Below are positions 1 through 5,866 of a DNA stretch of 5,920 bases, one piece after another. The translations under genes and the position numbers were made by a program. Within the stretch, counting starts at the first letter, position 1; the number at the start of each line of letters is the position of its first letter. This DNA is from Polaribacter sp. GTDB taxonomy: Bacteria > Bacteroidota > Bacteroidia > Flavobacteriales > Flavobacteriaceae. Under the pieces are notes generated by a model. It saw only the letters and a program-made list of their open reading frames with translations, was not told the DNA's origin and did not search any database. Location: positions 4,727 through 10,646 of the forward strand of contig JANQTK010000182.1 in the NCBI GenBank assembly GCA_030731695.1, in the 5' to 3' direction.

Positions 1-1
1 A

Positions 2-151
2 CAAACTTCTTCGATTATTGCTTTAAATATCCCAACTATTTTAGACAAAAACGGAATTTTAGTTTCTCCTTTAGATGTGTATTATGAGGGTTATTGGGCT
101 TATGAAAAGTTTGCCAATAGTTTACCTATTGATTATGAACCTGTTGAATAA
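2..151 (+). CDS. C-terminal fragment of an unidentified protein (5' end outside window)
   Basis: An open frame runs from the window edge through 49 codons to TAA at 149-151, followed at once by a second in-phase stop (TAG, 152-154). The visible tail is rich in aromatic and acidic residues, with a segment GYWAYEKFANSLPIDYEP near the end. It has no low-complexity character and reads like the conserved end of a folded protein. It loosely resembles the C-terminal tail of some Bacteroidota proteins carrying a carboxypeptidase-like regulatory (CarboxypepD_reg-like) domain. That is only an impression, because the diagnostic domain would lie upstream of the window. No function is assigned. The gene converges on the minus-strand glycosyltransferase gene and ends 32 bp from that gene's stop codon. 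Confidence 0.7.
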   Translation, partial: QTSSIIALNIPTILDKNGILVSPLDVYYEGYWAYEKFANSLPIDYEPVE

Positions 152-152
152 T

Positions 153-195
153 AGTTCCTGTAAAATTTTTGTTTACACCTGAACTACTTATTTTT
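153..195. terminator. Hairpin between convergent genes, possible intrinsic terminator
   Basis: AGTTC (153-157) pairs with GAACT (181-185), and TGTAAA (159-164) pairs with TTTACA (172-177). This gives an 11-bp stem interrupted by a 1x3 internal loop, with a 7-nt apical loop. On the plus strand a T-rich stretch follows (188-195, with five consecutive T at 191-195), which fits termination of the upstream partial gene. On the minus strand the tail is less T-rich, so termination of the glycosyltransferase transcript here is less certain. The stem overlaps the stop codon of the glycosyltransferase gene (TAG, 186-184). The stem is AT-rich and moderate in strength. Confidence 0.45.
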
Positions 196-1422
196 CTCCT
201 CAATCCATTTACTCAAATACTTAGTAGCTTGAAGCGTTTGATGTTGCAACAAACTTCCTAAGAAATTTTGAGTTCTATGTTGTTCTAAATCTTGTTGAAT
301 TTCTTGTATTTTATTGATAAAAACAAAACCCAATTTCTGTTTATTATAAACATAATTTACAACGTCTACTCCAGTTTCTTGTAATTGTATCCACATATTT
401 TTATTTCGATACAATTCTACTGACATCAACGCAAAATCAGAAAAATTATCTTCCACAAACCCTGGCCAAGGAAATCGATCACACATTCCTTCAGCACCAA
501 TGGAAGTGGTTACACTTGGCGTTCCACAAAGCATCGCTTCTGCAAGTTTCCCTTTGATGCCTGCTCCAAAACGCAAAGGTGCTAAAAGGACTCTGGCATT
601 TTCAACAACTTCTTTGGCGTTTTCTGCAAACCCTTTGATGATAAATCCTTCTTTTTTAGTATGTAATTGTTGAATTTGTTGCGTCACATACGCTCCATAA
701 ATATGAACCTCAGCTTCAGGAAGATATTCTCGTATTTCACTCCAAATTTCATTTTTTAAAGTGATCACTGCATCTACATTGGGTTTGTGTAAAAAGTTTC
801 CTATGAAAACAAAATGTTCTCTTTGGTCAAAAGTTTTCCATGCTTTTTGTTGTTTTTTATCAATTTTATCAAACAAAAAGGGCAAATAATACAGTATTTT
901 TTTATCAATCTTAAAAACCGATTGCAATAAATCCATTTCAAAAGTGGAGATAATTAAAGACAAATCGCATCGTAAAATGGAAGCAATTTCACGCTTGGTA
1001 ATCTCTTGTTTTTTGAGTTCATCAAAAGAAAAATTGATGTTGTTTTTCAAACAGATTTCGCGAGTTTTTCGCAAACAATGCAAATCTTCGGTATCTAAAA
1101 TGGTCATTGCTTTTGGGCAGTTTTCCAATACGCGCCAACCAAATTGTTCTTCTGTTAAAAAACGATCAAAAAGCACAAAATCTGGATTCAGATTTGTAAT
1201 AAACGCATCAAAAGAAGCATCATTCAACAGAATATCAACCTCCTGAATTCCTAAAGAATCTAAGCCAAAAGCATTGTCAGATTTTTTTGCAGTACAAGCA
1301 AACGTAATAACAAATTGATGTTTTAAAAATAACTCAATCAATTGCAACATTCTACTGCCAGCAGCAGAAGAATTGGGTTCAACCCAAACAGTTCCAATTA
1401 TTAAAAGCTTTTTTTTTGTCAA
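184..1422 (-). CDS. GT4-family glycosyltransferase with TTG start
   Basis: This 412-residue protein has the two-domain GT-B layout and probably transfers a sugar from a nucleotide-sugar donor; the acceptor cannot be read from sequence. The N-terminal Rossmann-like domain opens with a beta strand and a conserved loop (LLIIGTVWVEPNSSAAGSRM, about 6-25), followed by DTEDLH at 110-115. The donor-binding domain starts near FIGNFLHKPNVDA (206-218). It ends in the glycosyltransferase group 1 signature, APLRFGAGIKGKLAEAMLCG (281-300) and then TPSVTTSIGAEGM (301-313), with conserved Glu295. The first Glu of the classical EX7E motif is absent, as is common in the Glyco_trans_1_4 (PF13692) subgroup. There is no signal peptide or membrane segment, so it is probably cytosolic or membrane-peripheral. 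The TTG start at 1422-1420 directly follows the in-phase TAG of the upstream gene. The only nearby ATG is codon 25, which would delete the conserved N-terminal loop, so TTG is preferred. No other polysaccharide genes are in view. Confidence 0.88.
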   Translation of the reverse strand: MTKKKLLIIGTVWVEPNSSAAGSRMLQLIELFLKHQFVITFACTAKKSDNAFGLDSLGIQEVDILLNDASFDAFITNLNPDFVLFDRFLTEEQFGWRVLENCPKAMTILDTEDLHCLRKTREICLKNNINFSFDELKKQEITKREIASILRCDLSLIISTFEMDLLQSVFKIDKKILYYLPFLFDKIDKKQQKAWKTFDQREHFVFIGNFLHKPNVDAVITLKNEIWSEIREYLPEAEVHIYGAYVTQQIQQLHTKKEGFIIKGFAENAKEVVENARVLLAPLRFGAGIKGKLAEAMLCGTPSVTTSIGAEGMCDRFPWPGFVEDNFSDFALMSVELYRNKNMWIQLQETGVDVVNYVYNKQKLGFVFINKIQEIQQDLEQHRTQNFLGSLLQHQTLQATKYLSKWIEEKNK

Positions 1423-1896
1423 CTATTTTGTACTCATTTGTTGCTTATAATCTGCCTGAGCTTTTTTGCCCCAAGTAACAATGGCATCAATTTGCTCTTG
1501 CGTTAAATTGGCATCACCATGTGTCCAAGTATAGGAATCTAAAGGCATTTCTCCTTTGGCAACTTCTTCATGCAATTCGTCCATTTTATGTTCTTTTTTC
1601 TTTAGAGTATATGAACTCCAATCCGAAAAATTCAAGTGTTTTTTTCCGTCTTTTACGTGATCTGCCAACCAATAATTAACAGGTGTAATGCTGCTATACC
1701 AAGGATATCTTGTGTTATTTGAATGGCAATCAAAACAAGAAGTTTTTAAGATAGTAAGCACTTCTGCTGGTGGATTTGTTTCCTCAATAAATGGAGTTAC
1801 AGACGCTAAATCTCCTTCGTTTTTATCAGGCCCAAAAAACTGAGCAACCACTAAAAGCAGCAATAAAACAATTCCTATTTTTTTTAGAATTTTCAT
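1423..1896 (-). CDS. Membrane-anchored haem-binding (cytochrome c-like) domain protein
   Basis: This 157-residue protein begins with a lysine-flanked hydrophobic stretch (about 7-21, IGIVLLLLLVVAQFF). There is no obvious cleavage or lipobox site, so it is probably a membrane anchor or uncleaved signal with the rest in the periplasm. The exported part carries a single c-type haem attachment motif, CFDCH (54-58), followed by SNNTRYPWYSSITPVNYWLADHV and a later GEMPL (115-119). Met117 is a candidate distal haem ligand. This arrangement and length match the Bacteroidota haem-binding domain family (PF14376). Such proteins are thought to take part in periplasmic electron transfer or haem sensing, but the partner is not known from sequence. 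Start ATG is at 1896-1894; no Shine-Dalgarno sequence is visible. The stop TAG (1425-1423) abuts the TTG start of the glycosyltransferase with no gap and in the same frame, so the two are probably cotranscribed and translationally coupled. It is transcribed divergently from lpd. Confidence 0.88.
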   Translation of the reverse strand: MKILKKIGIVLLLLLVVAQFFGPDKNEGDLASVTPFIEETNPPAEVLTILKTSCFDCHSNNTRYPWYSSITPVNYWLADHVKDGKKHLNFSDWSSYTLKKKEHKMDELHEEVAKGEMPLDSYTWTHGDANLTQEQIDAIVTWGKKAQADYKQQMSTK

Positions 1897-1964
1897 AATT
1901 CAGATTTTAAAATTTTCAATGAGTAAATCTACAAAATTCTAGCTTCATTCTTTAAAATTATCTG

Positions 1965-1972
1965 TATTTTTG
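1965..1972 (+). promoter_or_regulatory. Bacteroidota-type -7 box of the lpd promoter
   Basis: TATTTTTG is a full match to the Bacteroidota sigma-factor -7 consensus TAnnTTTG. It lies 20 bp before the lpd ATG and would place the transcript start near 1977-1980, giving a leader of about 13-16 nt. No clear -33 TTG is present at the usual distance; the closest is TTC at 1944-1946. No Shine-Dalgarno sequence occurs between the box and the ATG, which is normal for this phylum. Confidence 0.6.
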
Positions 1973-1992
1973 TAACCCAAAATAAATTTAGC

Positions 1993-3393
1993 ATGAAGTA
2001 CGATATCATTGTTATTGGTTCTGGTCCTGGAGGATATATTGCTGCAGTAAGAGCCTCACAATTAGGAAAAAAAGTAGCCATTATTGAAAAATATGCAACT
2101 CTTGGAGGCACCTGTTTAAATGTGGGTTGTATTCCATCAAAAGCGTTGTTAGATTCTTCTCATCATTATTACGATGCCACTCATCATTTTGCAGAACACG
2201 GAATTTCAGTAGAAAATCCTTCGTTTGATTTTTCAAAAATGATTGAAAGAAAAGCAACTGTTGTAGAAACCACTACAGGTGGAATCAAGTATTTGATGGA
2301 TAAAAACAAGATTGATGTTTTTGAAGGTTTGGGTTCGTTTGAAGATGCAACGCACGTAAAAATCACAAAAAAGGATGGTTCATCTGAAGTGATTGAAGGC
2401 ACAAATATCATCATTGCAACAGGTTCAAAACCAGCAAATTTACCTTTTATCAATATTGATAAAGAACGCATCATTACTTCTACTGAAGCTTTAAAATTAA
2501 AAGAAGTTCCAAAAAATCTAATTGTAATTGGTGGTGGAGTTATTGGGTTAGAATTGGGTTCTGTTTATGCACGTTTGGGCGCAGATGTAAAAGTGATTGA
2601 ATACGCGCCAAAGATTACACCAACTATGGATGCAGATGTTTCTAAAGAATTGCAAAAAGTTCTGAAAAAACAAGGAATGGATTTTTATGTGAGTCATGGC
2701 GTAACATCTGTAGAAAGAAATGGTGATGAAATTACTGTAAAAGCCACCAATAAAAAAGGCGAAGAAGTTACTTTTACAGGTGACTACTGCTTGGTTTCTG
2801 TTGGTAGAAAACCGTATACTGAAGGTTTAGGATTGGAAAAAGTGGGCGTAAAAGTCAATGAAAAAGGGCAAGTTGAAATCAATAGTCATTTGCAAACCAA
2901 TGTTGCTAATATTTATGCGATTGGTGATGTGGTAAAAGGTGCTATGTTAGCACACAAAGCTGAAGAAGAAGGCGTTGTTGTGGCTGAATTTATTGCTGGT
3001 GAAAAACCACATATTGATTATAATTTGATTCCTGGAATTGTGTACACTTGGCCAGAAGTTGCTGCTGTTGGAAAAACAGAAGAGGAATTAATTGCGGCAA
3101 AAATCGATTATAAAGCGGGTAAATTTTCAATGCGTGCTTTAGGAAGATCTAGAGCAAGTGGCGATCTTGACGGATTTGTAAAAGTGTTGGCTGACAAAAA
3201 AACAGACGAAATTTTAGGAGTTCACATGGTAGGTGCAAGAGTTGCTGATTTAATTATGGAAGCTGCAGTTGCAATGGAATTTAGAGCTTCTGCAGAAGAT
3301 TTAGCAAGAATTTGTCATGGACATCCAACGTATGCTGAAGCTGTAAAAGAAGCTGCAAAAGCGGCTTGGGATGGAAAACCTTTGAATGCTTAA
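1993..3393 (+). CDS. lpdA: Dihydrolipoyl dehydrogenase (E3)
   Basis: This is a 466-residue class I flavoprotein disulfide reductase of typical E3 length. It reoxidises protein-bound dihydrolipoamide with NAD+ for the pyruvate, 2-oxoglutarate or branched-chain 2-oxoacid dehydrogenase complexes and the glycine cleavage system. The N-terminal FAD-binding GSGPGG is at 9-14. The redox-active disulfide is in GGTCLNVGCIPSK (Cys41 and Cys46). ATG follows at 142-144, the NAD-binding GGGVIG at 180-185 has Glu203 at the end of the second strand of that fold, and the second FAD motif IYAIGD is at 307-312. The C-terminal dimer-interface HGHPTYAE carries the catalytic pair His444 and Glu449. All key residues are present. 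The CxxxxC spacing, the HPT motif and the acidic Glu203 (NAD rather than NADP) argue against glutathione or mercuric reductase. It is monocistronic: its own promoter lies upstream and a strong terminator follows. The companion E1/E2 genes are not in the window. Confidence 0.97.
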   Translation: MKYDIIVIGSGPGGYIAAVRASQLGKKVAIIEKYATLGGTCLNVGCIPSKALLDSSHHYYDATHHFAEHGISVENPSFDFSKMIERKATVVETTTGGIKYLMDKNKIDVFEGLGSFEDATHVKITKKDGSSEVIEGTNIIIATGSKPANLPFINIDKERIITSTEALKLKEVPKNLIVIGGGVIGLELGSVYARLGADVKVIEYAPKITPTMDADVSKELQKVLKKQGMDFYVSHGVTSVERNGDEITVKATNKKGEEVTFTGDYCLVSVGRKPYTEGLGLEKVGVKVNEKGQVEINSHLQTNVANIYAIGDVVKGAMLAHKAEEEGVVVAEFIAGEKPHIDYNLIPGIVYTWPEVAAVGKTEEELIAAKIDYKAGKFSMRALGRSRASGDLDGFVKVLADKKTDEILGVHMVGARVADLIMEAAVAMEFRASAEDLARICHGHPTYAEAVKEAAKAAWDGKPLNA

Positions 3394-3412
3394 AAACAAT
3401 AAAACATAAACG

Positions 3413-3454
3413 AAACCTCACAATCCCGAAATTTTGGAACTGTGAGGTTTTTTT
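3413..3454 (+). terminator. Rho-independent terminator after lpd
   Basis: AAACCTCACA (3413-3422) pairs perfectly with TGTGAGGTTT (3441-3450), a 10-bp stem. TCC (3424-3426) and GGA (3436-3438) can add an inner helix. The stem runs into seven consecutive T (3448-3454). This is the clearest intrinsic terminator in the window, 20 bp past the lpd stop codon. It ends only 9 bp before the pabB start codon, so it insulates pabB from lpd transcription. Confidence 0.9.
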
Positions 3455-3463
3455 GCTTACAAA

Positions 3464-4762
3464 ATGCAGAGAACTATTTCACGTTTTACTATTGATGATA
3501 TTCCCGCTTTTAAAAAACACTTATTAGCTTGGTCGCAACAATTTGAAACGGCTATTTTTTTAGATTCAAACAACTATCAACAGCAATATTCAAGTTTTGA
3601 TTGTGCGTTGGCTGTGGATGAATTTACTTCTATAAAAACGGACTTTCATCATGCTTTTGAAAAACTAAAAGAATATCAAACAATCACTCAAGATTATATT
3701 TTTGGATACATTTCCTATGATGTAAAAAATGATACGGAACAGCTTTCATCCAATAATTTTGATGGATTAGATTTTGCTGATTTGTTCTTTTTTCAACCTC
3801 AAAAAATTATTTTTATCAAAGGAAATTCCATCGAATTTCACTATTTACAAATGGTGGATGATGAAATGGAAGTTGATTTTAACGAAATCTTACAATCTAA
3901 ACCTTTCGACTGCGCTCAAGGTGAACATAGTTCAATTAAAATAAAATTACGAATTCACAAAGATGAATATCATCAAAAAGTAACCGATATTTTACAACAT
4001 ATTCACAAAGGAGATATTTATGAAGCTAATTTTTGTCAGGAATTTTATGCAGAAAATGCCGAGATCAATCCGCTAAAAGTTTATCAAGATTTAAACAACA
4101 TCTCTGAACCTCCTTTTGCGGTTTTTTTGAAAATGAATCATCAGTATTTGTTATCAGCTTCCCCTGAAAGATATATCAGAAAAGAAGGTACTAAAATCAT
4201 TTCACAACCCATAAAAGGAACTGCAAAACGTTTAATCAGTTCAATTGATGATGAAAAAATTGCATCAGATTTGGCAAGAGATCCAAAAGAACGTTCTGAA
4301 AATGTGATGATTGTAGATTTGGTAAGAAACGATTTGTCAAAAACTGCAAAAAAAGGAAGTGTTGTTGTTGAAGAATTATGCAAAGTGTATTCGTTTAAAC
4401 AAGTGCATCAAATGATTTCTACAGTAGTATCAGAAATTGAAGAAAATACGCATCCTGTTGAAGTGATAAAAACTACTTTTCCTATGGGAAGTATGACTGG
4501 CGCACCCAAAGTTTCTGCCATGAAAATTATTGAAAAATACGAAGCTACCAAACGCGGATTGTATTCTGGTGCCGTTGGTTATTTTACGCCTGAAGGAAAT
4601 TTTGATTTCAATGTGGTCATCAGAAGTATTTTATACAATGCTGAAAAAAAATATGTTTCATTTTCTGTAGGAAGTGCGATTACTGCAAAATCAAATCCCG
4701 AAAAAGAATATGAAGAGTGCTTATTGAAAGCAAAAGCGATGAAATTTGTGTTGTTAAATTGA
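3464..4762 (+). CDS. pabB: Aminodeoxychorismate synthase component I
   Basis: This 432-residue chorismate-utilising enzyme converts chorismate plus ammonia to 4-amino-4-deoxychorismate, the first step from chorismate to p-aminobenzoate and folate. It normally works with a PabA/TrpG glutaminase, not encoded here. The divergent N-terminal domain spans about 1-150. The chorismate-binding domain (about 165-430) contains GDIYEANFCQEF (183-194), SASPER (231-236), QPIKGT (248-253), VDLVRND (284-290), GSMTGAPK (342-349), RGLYSGAVGY (364-373) and GSAITAKSNPEKEYEE (403-418). Lys251 in PIKGT is the residue that forms the covalent chorismate adduct in PabB. Anthranilate synthase TrpE has Ala there (PIAGT), so PabB is favoured over TrpE. 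No mutase domain or isochorismate synthase context is seen. The linker before the catalytic domain (147-155, PFDCAQGEH) is encoded by an atypical GC-rich repeat-like sequence described separately. No Shine-Dalgarno sequence precedes the ATG. Confidence 0.93.
   Translation: MQRTISRFTIDDIPAFKKHLLAWSQQFETAIFLDSNNYQQQYSSFDCALAVDEFTSIKTDFHHAFEKLKEYQTITQDYIFGYISYDVKNDTEQLSSNNFDGLDFADLFFFQPQKIIFIKGNSIEFHYLQMVDDEMEVDFNEILQSKPFDCAQGEHSSIKIKLRIHKDEYHQKVTDILQHIHKGDIYEANFCQEFYAENAEINPLKVYQDLNNISEPPFAVFLKMNHQYLLSASPERYIRKEGTKIISQPIKGTAKRLISSIDDEKIASDLARDPKERSENVMIVDLVRNDLSKTAKKGSVVVEELCKVYSFKQVHQMISTVVSEIEENTHPVEVIKTTFPMGSMTGAPKVSAMKIIEKYEATKRGLYSGAVGYFTPEGNFDFNVVIRSILYNAEKKYVSFSVGSAITAKSNPEKEYEECLLKAKAMKFVLLN
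3902..3927. repeat. REP-like GC-rich element inside pabB
   Basis: CCTTTCGACTGCGCTCAAGG (3902-3921), followed by TGAACA, stands out from the AT-rich gene: 12 of its 20 bases are G or C. It can fold as an imperfect hairpin: CCTT with AAGG outside, CG (3907-3908) with CG (3913-3914) inside around loop ACTG, and an asymmetric internal loop of T against CTC. Similar cgactgcgctcaagg-type sequences are familiar to me as dispersed intergenic repeats in Bacteroidota and other bacteria. Here it is in phase with pabB and adds PFDCAQGEH at residues 147-155, a variable linker between the N-terminal and chorismate-binding domains. Only one copy is in this window, so calling it a repeat rests on recollection. 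Confidence 0.55.
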
Positions 4763-4773
4763 CCATAGATTTG
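4745..4773 (+). promoter_or_regulatory. Probable promoter for the 79-residue gene and hydrolase
   Basis: TAGATTTG (4766-4773) is a full match to the Bacteroidota -7 consensus TAnnTTTG. A TTTG at 4745-4748 (within the last codons of pabB) lies 17 bp upstream, inside the 17-23 bp range reported for flavobacterial TTG/TAnnTTTG promoters. The start of transcription would be near 4780, leaving about 8 nt before the ATG at 4788. There is no terminator between pabB and this gene, so readthrough from pabB is also possible. Confidence 0.55.
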
Positions 4774-4787
4774 ATTATATTTACTGA

Positions 4788-5027
4788 ATGATAGCCAATC
4801 TAGAGGAAAAACTTAGGTGCATTTTTGATGCATCAAAAGAAAAACAAACTGAACAATCTATTTTCAATACATTTTTGGAATTGTATCCAGAAGAATGGAA
4901 GCAAATAAAAACAACATTTTCAAAATTTAAAAGAAGTAAGCAGTTTGGCAAATCAATTCCTTTACCAAAACCAGAAGTATCATTAAGAAAAGAAATTAGA
5001 ATTTGGCTAAAAAAGCAACAATCATGA
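4788..5027 (+). CDS. Uncharacterised small basic protein (79 aa)
   Basis: I do not recognise a family for this protein. It has no signal peptide, membrane segment or cysteine motif (a single Cys11). The N-terminal part (about 1-45) looks helical and mixed in charge, including FLELYPEEWKQIKTTFSKFK (29-48). The C-terminal half is strongly basic: 13 Lys/Arg against 2 Glu between residues 38 and 76. It has a proline-broken segment SIPLPKPEVSL (56-66) and a terminal amphipathic helix. This could bind nucleic acid or an acidic partner, but that is inference only. Support for a real gene: a consensus promoter lies just upstream, and the stop codon overlaps the next start as ATGA (5024-5027), implying translational coupling with the hydrolase. 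The open frame fills the space between pabB and the hydrolase. The ATG at 4788 is the only start that keeps the whole frame. Confidence 0.72.
   Translation: MIANLEEKLRCIFDASKEKQTEQSIFNTFLELYPEEWKQIKTTFSKFKRSKQFGKSIPLPKPEVSLRKEIRIWLKKQQS
4823..4838. repeat. Perfect 16-bp palindrome near the start of the 79-residue gene
   Basis: TTTTGATGCATCAAAA is perfectly self-complementary with no loop. It lies in the coding sequence, starting 35 bp after the ATG and about 45 bp after the inferred transcript start. Its symmetry and position would suit a dimeric regulator's operator or an mRNA-level element. In an AT-rich sequence of this length, one such palindrome by chance is not very unlikely, so function is unproven. 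Confidence 0.35.
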
Positions 5028-5845
5028 AACATTCTGAATTTAATTTTACGATTTACAACACCAAATTTTACGGTCAAGTTTGGGAAGCTAAAACCACAAA
5101 AGCGGTTGTAGTGTTGGCACATGGAATGGGAGAACATTCTGGTCGTTTTGCGAATGTTGCCAAAAAACTAACGGATAATGATTTTTCGGTAGTAGCTTTT
5201 GATCATTTTGGACATGGAAAAACCGAGGGAAAACGTGGTCACAATCCAAGTTTTGATGCGGTTTTAGATAGCATCACAGCAACTATTGAAAAAGCAACAG
5301 CTTTGTTTCCTGAAAAACCGATTTTCTTATATGGTCATTCCATGGGTGGCAATGCTGTTATCAATTATGTGTTGAGAAAAAGTCATGATTTGAAAGGCGT
5401 AATTGCCACAAGTCCGTTTTTAAAATTGGCTTTTCAACCTCCAATAATCAAGCTTTTTGCAGGAAAAATCCTTCAAAAAATTGCACCCTCAATTACAATG
5501 GGAAATGAATTGAATCCTAATGATTTATCAAGAGATCTCACTGAAGTAGAAAAATACATCAATGATCCTTTAGTTCACGATCAAATCAGTCCAAATTTTT
5601 CAATAACCTTCATTGAATCAGGAAAATTGGCAATTGAATACGGAAATAGATTGACAGTGCCAATGTTGATTTTGCATGGAACAGATGACAAAATTATCGA
5701 TTACAAAGGCAGTCAAGCATTTGCTAAAAATGCCGTAAATGCTACCTTGAAATTGTACGAAGGTGGTTATCACGAATTGCAACATGATTTGTGCAAAGAA
5801 GAAATGATGCAAGATGTGGTTGATTGGTTGAACTCACAACTCTAA
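5024..5845 (+). CDS. Monoacylglycerol lipase-like alpha/beta hydrolase (serine aminopeptidase S33 / Hydrolase_4)
   Basis: This 273-residue serine hydrolase is probably a cytosolic lipase or esterase acting on monoacylglycerol- or lysophospholipid-like esters. Counting from the ATG at 5024, the oxyanion-hole motif HGMGEHSGR is at 33-41 and DHFGHGKTEG at 60-69. The nucleophile elbow GHSMGG is at 104-109, with Ser106. The cap region contains LSRDLTEVEKYINDPL (168-183), the acid is probably Asp222 in HGTDDK, and the catalytic His250 is in EGGYHEL. The HGMGEHSGR start, the LSRxxTEVxxYxxDPL cap motif and the YEGxYHxL end closely follow mammalian monoacylglycerol lipase, so this is the best family match. 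Exact substrate is unknown. An upstream in-frame ATG at 5003 would add 7 residues but lies inside the preceding gene. The 5024 start forms an ATGA overlap with that gene's stop and is preferred. No signal peptide is present. Confidence 0.9.
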   Translation: MKHSEFNFTIYNTKFYGQVWEAKTTKAVVVLAHGMGEHSGRFANVAKKLTDNDFSVVAFDHFGHGKTEGKRGHNPSFDAVLDSITATIEKATALFPEKPIFLYGHSMGGNAVINYVLRKSHDLKGVIATSPFLKLAFQPPIIKLFAGKILQKIAPSITMGNELNPNDLSRDLTEVEKYINDPLVHDQISPNFSITFIESGKLAIEYGNRLTVPMLILHGTDDKIIDYKGSQAFAKNAVNATLKLYEGGYHELQHDLCKEEMMQDVVDWLNSQL

Positions 5846-5859
5846 AAAACGTACTTTTG
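5828..5859 (+). promoter_or_regulatory. Probable tilS promoter
   Basis: TACTTTTG (5852-5859) fully matches the Bacteroidota -7 consensus TAnnTTTG. A TTG at 5828-5830 lies 21 bp upstream, within the accepted spacing, and falls in the end of the hydrolase coding sequence. Transcription would start near 5866, at or one base before the tilS ATG at 5867, so the mRNA would be leaderless or nearly so. No terminator separates the hydrolase from tilS, so cotranscription is also possible. Confidence 0.6.
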
Positions 5860-5866
5860 GCTTGTA

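Noticed and set aside
944..1246. Plus-strand open frame of 100 codons inside the glycosyltransferase gene.
   Set aside because: It is antisense to a well-conserved coding region, and its Ser/Lys/Arg-rich translation shows no domain.
1897..1992. Possible minus-strand promoter for the haem-binding gene: GAATTTTG (reverse complement of 1932-1939), one mismatch from TAnnTTTG.
   Set aside because: The invariant first T is missing and no -33 TTG lies 17-23 bp further upstream on that strand. A promoter must exist in this 96-bp spacer, but it cannot be placed with confidence.
1929..2474. Minus-strand open frames (1929-2111 and 2184-2474) opposite the first part of lpd.
   Set aside because: They lie opposite strongly conserved E3 motifs, lack promoters, and have shadow-type composition.
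3464..4762. Anthranilate synthase component I (trpE) as an alternative identity for the chorismate enzyme.
   Set aside because: Lys251 in PIKGT is the PabB-type residue where TrpE has Ala (PIAGT), and no trp genes are adjacent.
5003..5023. Upstream in-frame ATG that would extend the hydrolase by MAKKATI.
   Set aside because: It lies within the preceding gene, whereas the ATG at 5024 forms an ATGA overlap with that gene's stop and fits the usual N-terminus of the family.
4781..5137. Minus-strand open frame of 118 codons antisense to the 79-residue gene and hydrolase start.
   Set aside because: It has the Phe/Ser/Cys-rich composition of an antisense shadow of Lys/Glu-rich coding sequence. It also covers the conserved hydrolase N-terminus and shows no recognisable motif.
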